This document shows, piece by piece, positions 1 through 8,819 of a stretch of 64,000 nt of DNA. The stretch's first letter is position 1; every line of letters begins with the position of its first letter. The stretch is taken from assembly GCF_019052655.1 (NCBI RefSeq), contig NZ_JAHQVB010000001.1, positions 1-64,000 on the forward strand, written 5' to 3'. The notes under the pieces are model-generated. The model saw only the letters and a list, made by a program, of their open reading frames with translations. It was not told the DNA's origin and did no database searches. Position numbers and translations under genes: made by a program. Source of the stretch: Holdemanella porci (lineage in GTDB: Bacteria > Bacillota_I > Bacilli_A > Erysipelotrichales > Erysipelotrichaceae).

Positions 1-73
1 GGATCATATAATAAGAAAAAATAATATAAAAATATAACTACAATTTAATAATCACAGTAAGAAAAACACAACT

Positions 74-120
74 AAAAAAAAGATGCATTTCTGCATGTAC
101 CAACATACAGATTTACATCT
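74..120 (-). terminator. Terminator-like hairpin below the ygjP-like gene
   Basis: On the minus strand, arms at 103-120 and 81-98 pair with a few G-U pairs and a 3-nt internal mismatch, and a run of seven U follows (74-80). It lies about 95 nt past the last gene of the recN operon. The rest of 1-214 holds no gene that I can support. It has two copies of the 8-mer AAATGATT (173-180 and 193-200), each after a C-rich run. Confidence 0.6.
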
Positions 121-214
121 CTTTTGAATTTGAAATTTTAACGAATATTCACAGACCCCGAACTAGACCCCAAATGATTGCGCTAAAACCCTAAATGATT
201 TTGGTTACCCTTTT

Positions 215-835
215 TTAATACAAATTTGGGATTGGATTCTTTTTATTTTTCTTCATGATCTCTTTATAGTTTGGCATCCAAGTGCAAAGTAAATCATAGA
301 ATTCTTTTGAATGATTCAAATGATACAAATGTGCTAATTCATGAAGAATGATCGCATCCACAAATTCTAAAGGCATAAATATAAGATTCACATTGAAACA
401 AATCTTATGTTTACTTGGTGTGCAGCTACCCCACTTACTTTTATAAAAGCCATATTGTAAAGAAATATCCTTTATGTGCAATTGTTCGCAAAAGAATTCA
501 AAACGAAGATCAATATACTTTTGGGCATTCTGCTTCAAAAATAGTTGAATCAACATTGCATCTGGATACAAATATAAATCATAATCTTCAACATAACACT
601 TTCGTTGATCAATATAATGTAATCTATATTCGTTACCCAATAAAGGAATCTTATCATTTTCTTTTGAAACAGTATACTTGCTTAATTGATTCTTGATCCA
701 AGTTTCTTGTTCTTTGACAAAATCATCAATTTCCCTTTTAGAAACATAGAAAGGAGCGCTCACCTGAACGACTCCTTTGATTACACGTATTTTTATTTTT
801 TTACAATTGGACTTACGATGAAGTACATACTCCAT
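215..835 (-). CDS. YgjP-like (DUF45, M48-type) metallohydrolase
   Basis: A 206-residue soluble protein of the YgjP/DUF45 family. The zinc motif is HELAH at 165-169, with a third ligand probably H175 (within HLNHSKEF). The family box KSKWGSC lies at 132-138. YgjP-like proteins are annotated as metalloproteases or UTP pyrophosphatases, and the sequence does not decide between them. It is the last gene of the recN operon; its ATG overlaps the TAA of the Mrp gene by one base (TAATG), so translation is probably coupled. Family is secure, substrate is not. Confidence 0.8.
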   Translation of the reverse strand: MEYVLHRKSNCKKIKIRVIKGVVQVSAPFYVSKREIDDFVKEQETWIKNQLSKYTVSKENDKIPLLGNEYRLHYIDQRKCYVEDYDLYLYPDAMLIQLFLKQNAQKYIDLRFEFFCEQLHIKDISLQYGFYKSKWGSCTPSKHKICFNVNLIFMPLEFVDAIILHELAHLYHLNHSKEFYDLLCTWMPNYKEIMKKNKKNPIPNLY

Positions 836-1668
836 TAGGCAATATCTTCTAAGACTTCAGTCGCAATATCACTTACATACGCATCTACTTTTTCTTGTTG
901 TTCTTTAGAATATGCATCATATTCATTGATATCACGAATCAAATCCAACATAGGAAGTGTTCCATATAATTTTGTACAAGTTGAATTACACAATGCTTCC
1001 ACATCTTCCTTCTTGTAGAATTCAATTCTTTCACGACAATTTGGACATTCCAAATACGCCATATTTTCAATGATACCAAGAACTTTGACTTCCATTTTCT
1101 CACACATGTGACAAGCTTTTTCTACAATCATACTTACCATTGGCTGAGGTGTAGATACCATCACAACACCCTGCACTGGAATGGACTGCATAATTGTTAG
1201 AGCAACATCTCCAGTTCCAGGAGGCATATCAATCAATAAGACATCCAAATCACCCCAAACAACATCTGTATAGAATTGTTTAACAACCCCACCAATGACT
1301 GGACCACGCCAGATAACTGGATCAGATTCAGATTGTACCAAGAAGTTTAAAGACATAACTTTAATACCTTCTTTTGATTCAATTGGAATCAATTGCTGCT
1401 TTTCATTTCCATACGCATGCTGGTTTGTCAAAGCTAAAAGTCTAGGAATACTAGGACCTGTAATATCCGCATCCATAATCCCAACTTTTAAGCCTTTTTT
1501 TGCCATGGCCTTTGCCAACATAACTGTAACAGTAGATTTGCCAACACCACCCTTACCAGACATTACAGTGATAATATTTTTTATGTGGTTATCTGGATTC
1601 GATTGAATTCCACATGTTTCACTGTTCTTACCACATTTTCCTTGAGAAGGACAACCTTCACATGACAT
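835..1668 (-). CDS. mrp: Mrp/ApbC family Fe-S cluster carrier ATPase
   Basis: A 277-residue deviant P-loop ATPase of the Mrp/NBP35 type, which carries and delivers [4Fe-4S] clusters to apo-enzymes. The Walker A box GKGGVGKST is at 38-46, IDMPPGTGD follows near 146, and the CPNC pair at 208-211 would bridge a cluster in a dimer. The N-terminus has four more cysteines (C3, C6, C12, C19), recalling the N-terminal cluster of NBP35. The start follows a strong AGGAGG inside the end of xerD. Clients in this window could include MtaB, the YtqA-like protein and Rnf; that is inference. Confidence 0.93.
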   Translation of the reverse strand: MSCEGCPSQGKCGKNSETCGIQSNPDNHIKNIITVMSGKGGVGKSTVTVMLAKAMAKKGLKVGIMDADITGPSIPRLLALTNQHAYGNEKQQLIPIESKEGIKVMSLNFLVQSESDPVIWRGPVIGGVVKQFYTDVVWGDLDVLLIDMPPGTGDVALTIMQSIPVQGVVMVSTPQPMVSMIVEKACHMCEKMEVKVLGIIENMAYLECPNCRERIEFYKKEDVEALCNSTCTKLYGTLPMLDLIRDINEYDAYSKEQQEKVDAYVSDIATEVLEDIA

Positions 1669-1671
1669 ATA

Positions 1672-2574
1672 CTATTCCTCCTTTTGTTTTTCTATTTTTT
1701 GAAAACAACGATCATATACACTTGTTAAACGCTGATCTTGAATATGCGTATAAATCTGCGTTGTTTGAATATTTGAATGTCCCAATAACTCCTGCACGAT
1801 TCTAAGATCCGCATCCCCATCTAAAAGGTGTGTCGCAAACGAATGCCTGAAACTATGCGCTGAGATTTTAGGGTTCAAATTTAATTCATTTACTTTATTT
1901 TTGATCATTAAATGCACATATTGCCGAGTACAACGACGGGCTAAACGATTCACAAAAAAATACGAAACATTCTTTACATCCCAAACACTACGAATAGAAT
2001 CTAAATAGTATTTCATCTGTGAAATACAATACGAAGAAATCGGAATCACACGTTCCTTATCCCCTTTACCTTTGACCTTTAAGATACCTTCTGACAAATG
2101 CACATCATTCAACTTTAACTCACAAAGCTCACTTACACGCAAACCACAAGAATATAATACAACTAATATCGTTTTATTATATTGATCAATCTCATTGTCT
2201 TGAAAAGATGAAAAAAATTTCTTAACCTCATCCACCGACAAATAAACAGGCAGATGCTTTGATGATTTCATCCCATGAATTAATAAAGATACATCTTTGA
2301 CTTCAGGATGCGCAATCGATATCTGCAAATGAAAAGAATGAATACTCGCAATCATACGATTGACACTCGAGGTAATGTGATCTTCGGCATAGACATTCAA
2401 AAAGTCTTCGATATCCAAAACAGAAATGTTTTCGCACAACAAAATATTTCTTTTACCTAAGAAATTTAAATACACCTCAATATCATGAAGATACGATTGT
2501 TGCGTTTTCTTTGATTTTCTTTGTAGAACATTCAAATATAAGCGGTAATCCTCAAATGCATCTTTTAATTCCAT
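1672..2574 (-). CDS. xerD: Tyrosine recombinase XerD-like
   Basis: A 300-residue integrase-type recombinase with a SAM-like N-terminal domain and a complete catalytic set: R146 (GLRVSEL), a lysine near 169 (KGKGDKER), H240 and R243 (HSFRH), H266 (LLGH) and Y275. It most likely resolves chromosome dimers at dif, because it sits in a housekeeping operon and not in a mobile element. I chose ATG 2574. An upstream TTG at 2592 would add six residues but has no ribosome site. No Shine-Dalgarno precedes 2574 either; see the overlapping -10 element. XerC is not in the window, so XerC versus XerD is not certain. Confidence 0.88.
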   Translation of the reverse strand: MELKDAFEDYRLYLNVLQRKSKKTQQSYLHDIEVYLNFLGKRNILLCENISVLDIEDFLNVYAEDHITSSVNRMIASIHSFHLQISIAHPEVKDVSLLIHGMKSSKHLPVYLSVDEVKKFFSSFQDNEIDQYNKTILVVLYSCGLRVSELCELKLNDVHLSEGILKVKGKGDKERVIPISSYCISQMKYYLDSIRSVWDVKNVSYFFVNRLARRCTRQYVHLMIKNKVNELNLNPKISAHSFRHSFATHLLDGDADLRIVQELLGHSNIQTTQIYTHIQDQRLTSVYDRCFQKIEKQKEE

Positions 2575-2580
2575 AAAAAT

Positions 2581-2589
2581 ATTATAACA
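2581..2589 (-). promoter_or_regulatory. Extended -10 predicting a leaderless xerD mRNA
   Basis: TGTTATAAT (extended -10) lies between the trmN6 stop and the xerD ATG. Six bases after the hexamer comes the A of ATG 2574, the normal distance to +1. No -35 of consensus quality and no Shine-Dalgarno are visible. The same spacing occurs in front of apbE. Confidence 0.45.
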
Positions 2590-2593
2590 CAAA

Positions 2594-3247
2594 TCAAATA
2601 TAAATTGGTTCTAATACCTTCATATCACAATTTGATTCTTTAATTGCTTCAATCAACACCGATTTTACTTGGTTGTCACGATGATCATACGCAAACTGCA
2701 AGTTACGAATATTAAAGTGATTCGCATACAAAACCTTATTGATCTCATTTAAACGATTCGGACGATGCACCATATAAAAGCGCCCATAACTCTTCAATAA
2801 TCGATTCGCATGAAAGACCAATTGTTCCAAAGTCAAATTCTCTTCCATTCTTCCTAAATGGCGAAAATTTAATTGTTCCGGAAGCTGATTGGCATCCATT
2901 TTAAAATATGGCGGATTGGAAACAATCACATCAAACAATTCATCTTCATACCTTTGTATTGGCTGATTGACAATTTTTACAGGATGCTTGATAAACATAT
3001 CCGCATTCTTTTGAGCAACCTTACTAGTCTGTTCTAATATTTCAACACCCACAAGTTCTTTGACATTAAACTGATCAAAATAAACGAGTAAAGCCGCATT
3101 ATTGGTACCAATATCTAAAATGCGCTCCTGCTTTTTTAAATGCACAAATTTAGCTAAAAGTTTCGTATCCGTATTAAAACGAAAATGCTCTTTATCTTGA
3201 TATAACTTCAAGTTTTCATCCATAAAATAATCTAAAGTTAAACTCAA
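2594..3247 (-). CDS. TrmN6/YfiC-like adenine-N6 methyltransferase
   Basis: A 217-residue Rossmann methyltransferase. SAM motif I is LDIGTNNA (44-51) and the catalytic NPPY motif typical of N6-adenine methylases is at 111-114 (SNPPYF). The N-terminal stretch around FRFNTDTKLLAKF matches the TrmN6/YabB group, which methylates A37 of tRNA-Val in E. coli. The RNA target here is inferred from the family. The start overlaps the dinB stop by 4 nt (ATGA), so it is co-translated with dinB in the recN operon. Confidence 0.82.
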   Translation of the reverse strand: MSLTLDYFMDENLKLYQDKEHFRFNTDTKLLAKFVHLKKQERILDIGTNNAALLVYFDQFNVKELVGVEILEQTSKVAQKNADMFIKHPVKIVNQPIQRYEDELFDVIVSNPPYFKMDANQLPEQLNFRHLGRMEENLTLEQLVFHANRLLKSYGRFYMVHRPNRLNEINKVLYANHFNIRNLQFAYDHRDNQVKSVLIEAIKESNCDMKVLEPIYI

Positions 3248-4413
3248 CTGGCATCCTCCTTCTTCAACAAATCACTCGCCTTTATAAAACATTTACTATC
3301 CATTTTTTCATTCAGACGATTCAATATAAAATCCGTATTTTCTTGTGGAGCTTCAAATAGATCAATCTGTTCTACAATCTGTTTGACATCTTTTAAAGAC
3401 CCAATATGTACACCTATATAGCGATAGCCAATGGGTTCAAAATATTCTTCTAACAATTGCCTGCAAGCCCCAAAAATCATAGGATACGTATTCGCATACT
3501 GACTTAGATTCATACTATGACACACATTATGAAACGTTGTATCTCTTAAAGTTAACGTAACAAGTTTTCCTTTTTGGTTTTCTTGCTGCATCTTATGCGT
3601 TAGTTCTCGAACGATATTCTCAAGACAACTATTCACTTCATCAATTGAATATAGATCATTGGAATATGTTCTAGAAATCGAAATGCTCTTTTGTGTAGTC
3701 GAATAACATAGAGTCGCACTCGAATTCCCTCTTGCCTTTTGAATCAAAGAATAAGATGATTTACCAAATCTATGTATGATCTTTTGTTCATTCTTTTCAT
3801 CCGCAAAATCACCAATCGTATAAATACCCATTTCATTTAAAATAGGCACGCTCTTTTTACCAATGCCATTCATTTCATGAATCTTTAAAGGCCATAGTTT
3901 TGTTGAAAGCTCCGACTTTCTTAAAACCGTGATTCCTTTGGGCTTACGCATGTCACTCGCCATTTTCGCAAGAAAACGATTGGGAGCAACACCAATCGAA
4001 CAATTTAAATGACACTTTTCATAAACACCGTTTTGAATTTCAAACACAAGATCCAAAGGCCTTTTATAACGCTTAATAATATCCGTTACATCCATGTAAC
4101 ACTCATCTATACTCGCCGGTTCAATTTGATGGGTAAATGTCTTTAAATACGCAAAAAACTGAGCTGACATGGAACGATAATAGCCATAATCACCTTGGAT
4201 CAATACTAAATCTGGACATAGACGCAAAGCCTCATAAACAGGCATCGCACTATGTACACCATATTTTCTTGCTTCATAGTTTGCAGTTGAAATCACGCCT
4301 CGTTTTGAAGTGGAGCCTACCGCAACCGGAAACTCTTTTAAATCCGGATTCTTTATTTCTTCACAACTCGCAAAAAAAGCATTTAAATCAATATGTAATA
4401 TGACTCTAGCCAT
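3244..4413 (-). CDS. dinB: Y-family DNA polymerase IV
   Basis: A 389-residue translesion polymerase. The first catalytic aspartate is D9 in HIDLNAFF, and the second acidic pair is D103-E104 in SIDECYMDV. Palm, thumb and little-finger regions are all present and the length is normal. No clear C-terminal beta-clamp motif was picked out by eye. Its start overlaps recN by 8 nt and is preceded by GGGTGAAG, so it is coupled with the repair gene recN, which makes sense for damage tolerance. No LexA box was recognised upstream of the operon. Confidence 0.93.
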   Translation of the reverse strand: MARVILHIDLNAFFASCEEIKNPDLKEFPVAVGSTSKRGVISTANYEARKYGVHSAMPVYEALRLCPDLVLIQGDYGYYRSMSAQFFAYLKTFTHQIEPASIDECYMDVTDIIKRYKRPLDLVFEIQNGVYEKCHLNCSIGVAPNRFLAKMASDMRKPKGITVLRKSELSTKLWPLKIHEMNGIGKKSVPILNEMGIYTIGDFADEKNEQKIIHRFGKSSYSLIQKARGNSSATLCYSTTQKSISISRTYSNDLYSIDEVNSCLENIVRELTHKMQQENQKGKLVTLTLRDTTFHNVCHSMNLSQYANTYPMIFGACRQLLEEYFEPIGYRYIGVHIGSLKDVKQIVEQIDLFEAPQENTDFILNRLNEKMDSKCFIKASDLLKKEDAS

Positions 4414-6040
4414 GAATCTTCACCCATAGATCTTGCATCGATTCTTTCGCTTTTTGACTCGCTTCCCCACTTGTCATTACAGCTAATTCTTGAATCGTTT
4501 TGTCTTGATCAAGTTCTTGTACACTTGTGATGGTTTCACTTGCGGATGTCTTTTTATTGACCAAATAATGCGTATTGGCATAGACGGCAACACTTGCCAA
4601 GTGGGTAATACATAAAACTTGGTAATTTTTGGATAAAACCTTCATCTTAGCACCCATAGCTAAGGCAACTTTACCACTCACACCCGTGTCAATTTCATCA
4701 AAGATGATCGTTTCAATGCCATTCGAAGCTTGGAACACCACTTTTAATGCCAACATCAATCTTGAAAGTTCTCCTCCAGATGCAGAAGCACTTAAACTTG
4801 AAAAATCCTGTCCTGGATTCATAGAAACTAGAAATTCAATGTCATCAATTCCATTGTTTGATGGTTTCTTTTCCATACAAGAAATCATAAAGCGAGCATT
4901 TTCTAACATCAAGTCTTTACAATGTTCCATCACTTTTGATTCGAGTTGAGAAAAGACTTCTTTCCTTTTTAATGACAATGCATTTGCCAACTTCATATAC
5001 AACGTAAACGATTCTTCTTTTTCTTTCTCTAATTTATCAAACACATCCTGACGATGAATAATTCGATCAATCTTATCTGTGATACTCTTTTTAGACTCCA
5101 TTAAACTCGTATATGAACCACCATATTTACGATATAATTTCTTGATCAAATATTGACGACTTTGCAGACTATCCAAATCTAAAGAATCATTAGAATGTGT
5201 ATCACGCATATTCTTTAATTCTTCATCCACACTTTGTAAAGAATAATATAAATTTTTGAATGATTCTTCATAGTCATTTAAGATGGGTGATTTTGAAGCT
5301 TGTTTATATAAAGTATATAAAGAATCTAACGCTCCGTTTTCTTTATCAATTTCATATAGACAAGACGAAAGATCCTCTGAATTTTTATACCAGCTGGTTG
5401 CCTCATGAATCTGATCATTTAATGCATCCAATTCATTTTCTTGAACGTTCGCATTCTCAATTTCATCCAGCTGCGCTGTTAAAAATTCCAATTCGGCATC
5501 CGAAAATTCTTCGCTTTTTATAGTTTCTAATTCATGTAAGACATTTGAGTACTTCACATACGCTTCATTTACAGAAGCTTTCAAACCCATAGTCTTCGCA
5601 TAACTATCCAACAATTCCATTTGAACAGATGTATCCATTAAACGGTACGTATCCATTTGCGAATGTATATCGACCAATAGATTGACGATCTTACGTACAA
5701 AAGAGAGTGTCGTAATCTGTTGATTGATGCGTACGGTACTCTTATTATTATTTAAAACAGTACGTGAAATAATCACTTGATCATCAACCTCAAAGCCATT
5801 CTCTTCTAAGATCGCATTGACCTTTTCATTCGATGTTAAAACCATCGATAAGATTGCCTTATCTTTTCCATTACGAATCACATTTGATTTAATACGATCT
5901 CCGCTCAAATAGCCAATCGCATCAATCAATAATGATTTACCAGCACCTGTCTCCCCGGTAATCACACTCATTCCATTTTTAAAGTCTATGATACAAGATT
6001 TGAATAACACATAATCTTTTACTGACAATTGTTCAATCAC
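4406..6040 (-). CDS. recN: DNA repair protein RecN
   Basis: A 544-residue SMC-like ATPase that acts early in double-strand break repair. Walker A GETGAGKS is at 29-36, long coiled-coil arms fill the middle, and the ABC signature (SASGGELSRLMLALK) with Walker B (IIFDEIDTGVSG) lies in the last third. The start is GTG, six bases after GAGGTGG. It heads the operon recN-dinB-trmN6-xerD-mrp-ygjP. In Bacillus recN follows dxs-tlyA-argR; here argR is absent. Confidence 0.96.
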   Translation of the reverse strand: MIEQLSVKDYVLFKSCIIDFKNGMSVITGETGAGKSLLIDAIGYLSGDRIKSNVIRNGKDKAILSMVLTSNEKVNAILEENGFEVDDQVIISRTVLNNNKSTVRINQQITTLSFVRKIVNLLVDIHSQMDTYRLMDTSVQMELLDSYAKTMGLKASVNEAYVKYSNVLHELETIKSEEFSDAELEFLTAQLDEIENANVQENELDALNDQIHEATSWYKNSEDLSSCLYEIDKENGALDSLYTLYKQASKSPILNDYEESFKNLYYSLQSVDEELKNMRDTHSNDSLDLDSLQSRQYLIKKLYRKYGGSYTSLMESKKSITDKIDRIIHRQDVFDKLEKEKEESFTLYMKLANALSLKRKEVFSQLESKVMEHCKDLMLENARFMISCMEKKPSNNGIDDIEFLVSMNPGQDFSSLSASASGGELSRLMLALKVVFQASNGIETIIFDEIDTGVSGKVALAMGAKMKVLSKNYQVLCITHLASVAVYANTHYLVNKKTSASETITSVQELDQDKTIQELAVMTSGEASQKAKESMQDLWVKIHG

Positions 6041-6095
6041 AAAACCACCTCATGTCTACTTAATATTTTAACTTAAATCCAAAGGAAAATAAACG

Positions 6096-6123
6096 ATTAT
6101 AATCCATGTGAACACGAAAACAA
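6096..6123 (-). promoter_or_regulatory. Probable promoter of the recN operon
   Basis: TTGTTT (6118-6123), 16-bp spacer, TATAAT (6096-6101). The -35 overlaps the U-run of the tlyA terminator, so the two operons abut closely. About 50 nt of leader precede recN. Confidence 0.55.
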
Positions 6124-6157
6124 AAAAATAAGAATATCTTCACATTAAGATATTCTT
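6122..6157 (-). terminator. Terminator of the dxs-tlyA operon
   Basis: An 11-bp perfect stem (6147-6157 with 6130-6140), a 6-nt loop, then a U-run (6122-6128) on the minus strand. The upstream arm overlaps the tlyA stop codon. Confidence 0.85.
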
Positions 6158-6876
6158 AAATCTTTGGCATACACCATATATTCCTGATTGCCACTTCTTC
6201 CTTCTAGAATACTTGGCATCGCTTCAACGCTTCCATAATATTGAAATAAAAAAGATTTTACATCTTCAACGATCTTTAAGGCAAGTTTAGAATTCTTTAA
6301 AACTCCATGCTTATTCAAAGCAGTAGGACCACACTCAAATTGCGGTTTTACAAGTATGGCAATATGGCGAATGGATAAAACACGTAATATATGTTCCAAT
6401 ATGGTCTTACAAGATATAAAACTAACATCCATACACATAAAATCAATAGCCTCATCAAACCATTCCGGTACAATTTCACGAGCATTGTGCCCTTCCATTT
6501 TGATGACACGACAATCTTGATCTAATTCTTTGGCAAGTTGAAGATGTCCTACATCTAAGGCATATACTTTTTTAGCTCCATACCGAAGGCATACATCTGT
6601 AAATCCACCTGTACTCGCTCCAATATCTAATACAACCTGATTTTGAACATTCACATTATACTTATCTAAACAACCCTTTAGCTTAAAGGCACCACGAGAT
6701 ACAAATTCATCTTCTGTATGTGTTACGATAATATCATCTTCATCCCCAACTAAAAAACTAGCCTTTGTGATGACTCTTCCATTGACACTTATTTTACCAT
6801 CTTTGATCATATCCTGTGCTTTTGCACGAGACGATATCTGATTAAGTAATGCTTTATCTAAACGAATCTTATCCAT
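6145..6876 (-). CDS. tlyA: TlyA-family rRNA 2'-O-methyltransferase
   Basis: A 243-residue protein with an N-terminal S4 RNA-binding domain (about 3-60) and a FtsJ/RrmJ-type methyltransferase domain. SAM motif I is DIGASTGGFTD at 84-94. TlyA proteins methylate ribose in 16S and 23S rRNA; the older name hemolysin is misleading. The start lies 8 nt inside the end of dxs, so it is translationally coupled. Order ispA-dxs-tlyA is conserved in Firmicutes. Confidence 0.92.
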   Translation of the reverse strand: MDKIRLDKALLNQISSRAKAQDMIKDGKISVNGRVITKASFLVGDEDDIIVTHTEDEFVSRGAFKLKGCLDKYNVNVQNQVVLDIGASTGGFTDVCLRYGAKKVYALDVGHLQLAKELDQDCRVIKMEGHNAREIVPEWFDEAIDFMCMDVSFISCKTILEHILRVLSIRHIAILVKPQFECGPTALNKHGVLKNSKLALKIVEDVKSFLFQYYGSVEAMPSILEGRSGNQEYMVYAKDLRIS

Positions 6877-8731
6877 GTTTTTCTAATTCCTCAAATAAAC
6901 ATTCTGTGCTAATACCTTCTTGAATACGTAAAGATCGAACTGAACCATGACATACATAATGATCATCAATACCTAATACATGAATCTTTTCATCCAATGT
7001 ATTCATGTATTCTAAAATAGCACTCGATAAGCCACCCATCTTAATATCCGTTTCATAAACTGTAATAGGAAGATTTAATTTTAATAAATCTTTCATCATA
7101 ACTTCATCGATTGGTTTAAAGAAACGTGCATTGACAACAAGTAAGCCAATCTGATTTTCTCTTGACTTATTGATCACATGATCCACATCTGGTCCATACG
7201 TGATCACAATTTGCGTTGGGGTTCCAACCACAAATTTTTCCCAAGTACCAATTGGAATCAATGAGTACGACTTGTTTTTTGCGTACCTTACATTTCCTCT
7301 AGGATAACGCACACAAAATGGCTTCTTAGAGGCAAAGGCTGTATAAATCATATTCTGTGCTTCTTTGGCATCTTTAGGCTGAGATAAGACAAGATTTGGT
7401 ATACTTCTAAGCATCGCTATATCAAAGACACCTTGATGCGTTTCACCATCATCTCCTACTAAACCACAACGATCGATTCCAATCACAACAGGTACATTCA
7501 TTCTAGCCATATCATGATTCACTTGATCATAAGCTCTTTGAAGGAAAGACGAATAAATACTCACAAAGGGTTTTAGTCCACCTAAAGCCATAGCACAAGC
7601 CATTGTCACGGCATGCTGCTCTGCAATTCCACAATCAAAGAATCGATCTGGATAGCGTTTTTGAAACTCTAATAATTTACTACCCTGCGCCATAGCGGGT
7701 GTGATTGCGACAATACTTTTATCTTTTTCTGCAAGATCCATAACCGTATTTGAGATCACCTGTGACCAGGAAATTTCATTTGGTGGAAGTAAACTCAAAG
7801 ATTTTCCCGTTACGACATCAAACGGACTTACTCCATGCCACTTACCAACCTTGTCTTGTTCTGCAAATTTATAGCCTTTTCCTTTTTGCGTTAAAACATG
7901 TATGACAATTGGACCATCATGTTCTTTGGTAGCCTGCAAAACTTTGATCAGACTTGCGATATCATGACCATCGACAGGACCCATATAATCTAAGTTAAAC
8001 TCCTTAAATAATGGGGCATCGATCACTTCATCTTTGATCTTATCACGGAAATGTGACAATGTATTTAATACGTTAGCTCCTAATTTATTGGATTTTAAGT
8101 TATTTTTTACATCATGTTTTAAATCGATATATAAGTGAGAAGCACGCATATCTGTAATTCGTTTTTCAACACCACTATAATTTTTTGAAATCGACATATT
8201 ATTATCGTTAAAGATGATGACCATTTTCTTTTGTTTAGAACCAATATCATTTAAAGCCTCAAGTGCCATACCACCCGTTAATGAGCCATCTCCAATTACG
8301 GCAATAACTTGATAATCCTCGTGCATTAAATCACGTGCAATCGCATAGCCTAGGGCGGCAGATAAAGAAGTAGAAGAGTGTCCTGCTTCCCAACAATCAT
8401 ACTTACTTTCACTTCGCTTTTGATATCCGGAAAGCCCACCTTTTTTACGTAATGTCGCAAATTGAATGGACCTGCCTGTTAATATTTTATGTGTGTAACA
8501 TTGATGTCCTACATCAAAAATCATTTTATCTTTTGGTGAATCAAAGACATAGTGCATCGCAACTGTGACTTCGACGATTCCAAGATTACTTGATAAATGC
8601 CCGCCTGTTTTCGAGATCGACTCGATTAAAAAGGTTCGAATATCACTGCACAATTGTGTAAGCTCATCGATTGACATATCTTTGATTTGACTAGGTGACT
8701 CAATGTCATACACTTGACTAATCTTTCTCAT
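6869..8731 (-). CDS. dxs: 1-deoxy-D-xylulose-5-phosphate synthase
   Basis: A 620-residue ThDP enzyme that condenses pyruvate and glyceraldehyde 3-phosphate in the first step of the MEP isoprenoid pathway. The ThDP/Mg motif is GDGSLTGGMALEALN (about 147-161) with NDN further on. The pyrimidine domain has the invariant Glu in FFDCGIAEQH, and a transketolase C-domain closes the protein. Length is normal. It means the host uses the MEP route, with IspA next door. The start follows GAGGG. A terminator-like hairpin separates it from ispA. Confidence 0.97.
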   Translation of the reverse strand: MRKISQVYDIESPSQIKDMSIDELTQLCSDIRTFLIESISKTGGHLSSNLGIVEVTVAMHYVFDSPKDKMIFDVGHQCYTHKILTGRSIQFATLRKKGGLSGYQKRSESKYDCWEAGHSSTSLSAALGYAIARDLMHEDYQVIAVIGDGSLTGGMALEALNDIGSKQKKMVIIFNDNNMSISKNYSGVEKRITDMRASHLYIDLKHDVKNNLKSNKLGANVLNTLSHFRDKIKDEVIDAPLFKEFNLDYMGPVDGHDIASLIKVLQATKEHDGPIVIHVLTQKGKGYKFAEQDKVGKWHGVSPFDVVTGKSLSLLPPNEISWSQVISNTVMDLAEKDKSIVAITPAMAQGSKLLEFQKRYPDRFFDCGIAEQHAVTMACAMALGGLKPFVSIYSSFLQRAYDQVNHDMARMNVPVVIGIDRCGLVGDDGETHQGVFDIAMLRSIPNLVLSQPKDAKEAQNMIYTAFASKKPFCVRYPRGNVRYAKNKSYSLIPIGTWEKFVVGTPTQIVITYGPDVDHVINKSRENQIGLLVVNARFFKPIDEVMMKDLLKLNLPITVYETDIKMGGLSSAILEYMNTLDEKIHVLGIDDHYVCHGSVRSLRIQEGISTECLFEELEKHG

Positions 8732-8745
8732 TTTATAACCCTCGT

Positions 8746-8775
8746 TAAAAAAACTAGTCCGCTAAAGACTAGTTT
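8746..8775 (-). terminator. Terminator hairpin between ispA and dxs
   Basis: A 9-bp perfect stem (8767-8775 with 8751-8759), 7-nt loop, then a U-run on the minus strand. It ends only about 15 nt before the dxs start, leaving no room for a new promoter after it. dxs must be served by read-through or by a promoter in 8776-8820, where I see only weak AT-rich candidates. Confidence 0.75.
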
Positions 8776-8819
8776 TAGCTATTATTAATATACCCCTTTT
8801 TTCAAAGAAATTCCATATA

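Noticed and set aside
165..205. C-rich direct repeats near the window start as a telomere-like or CRISPR repeat
   Set aside because: Only two imperfect copies of a short element; no array.
1672..2574. Integrase as sign of a mobile element
   Set aside because: The protein is a standard Xer recombinase in a housekeeping operon, with no flanking repeats, tRNA target or phage genes.
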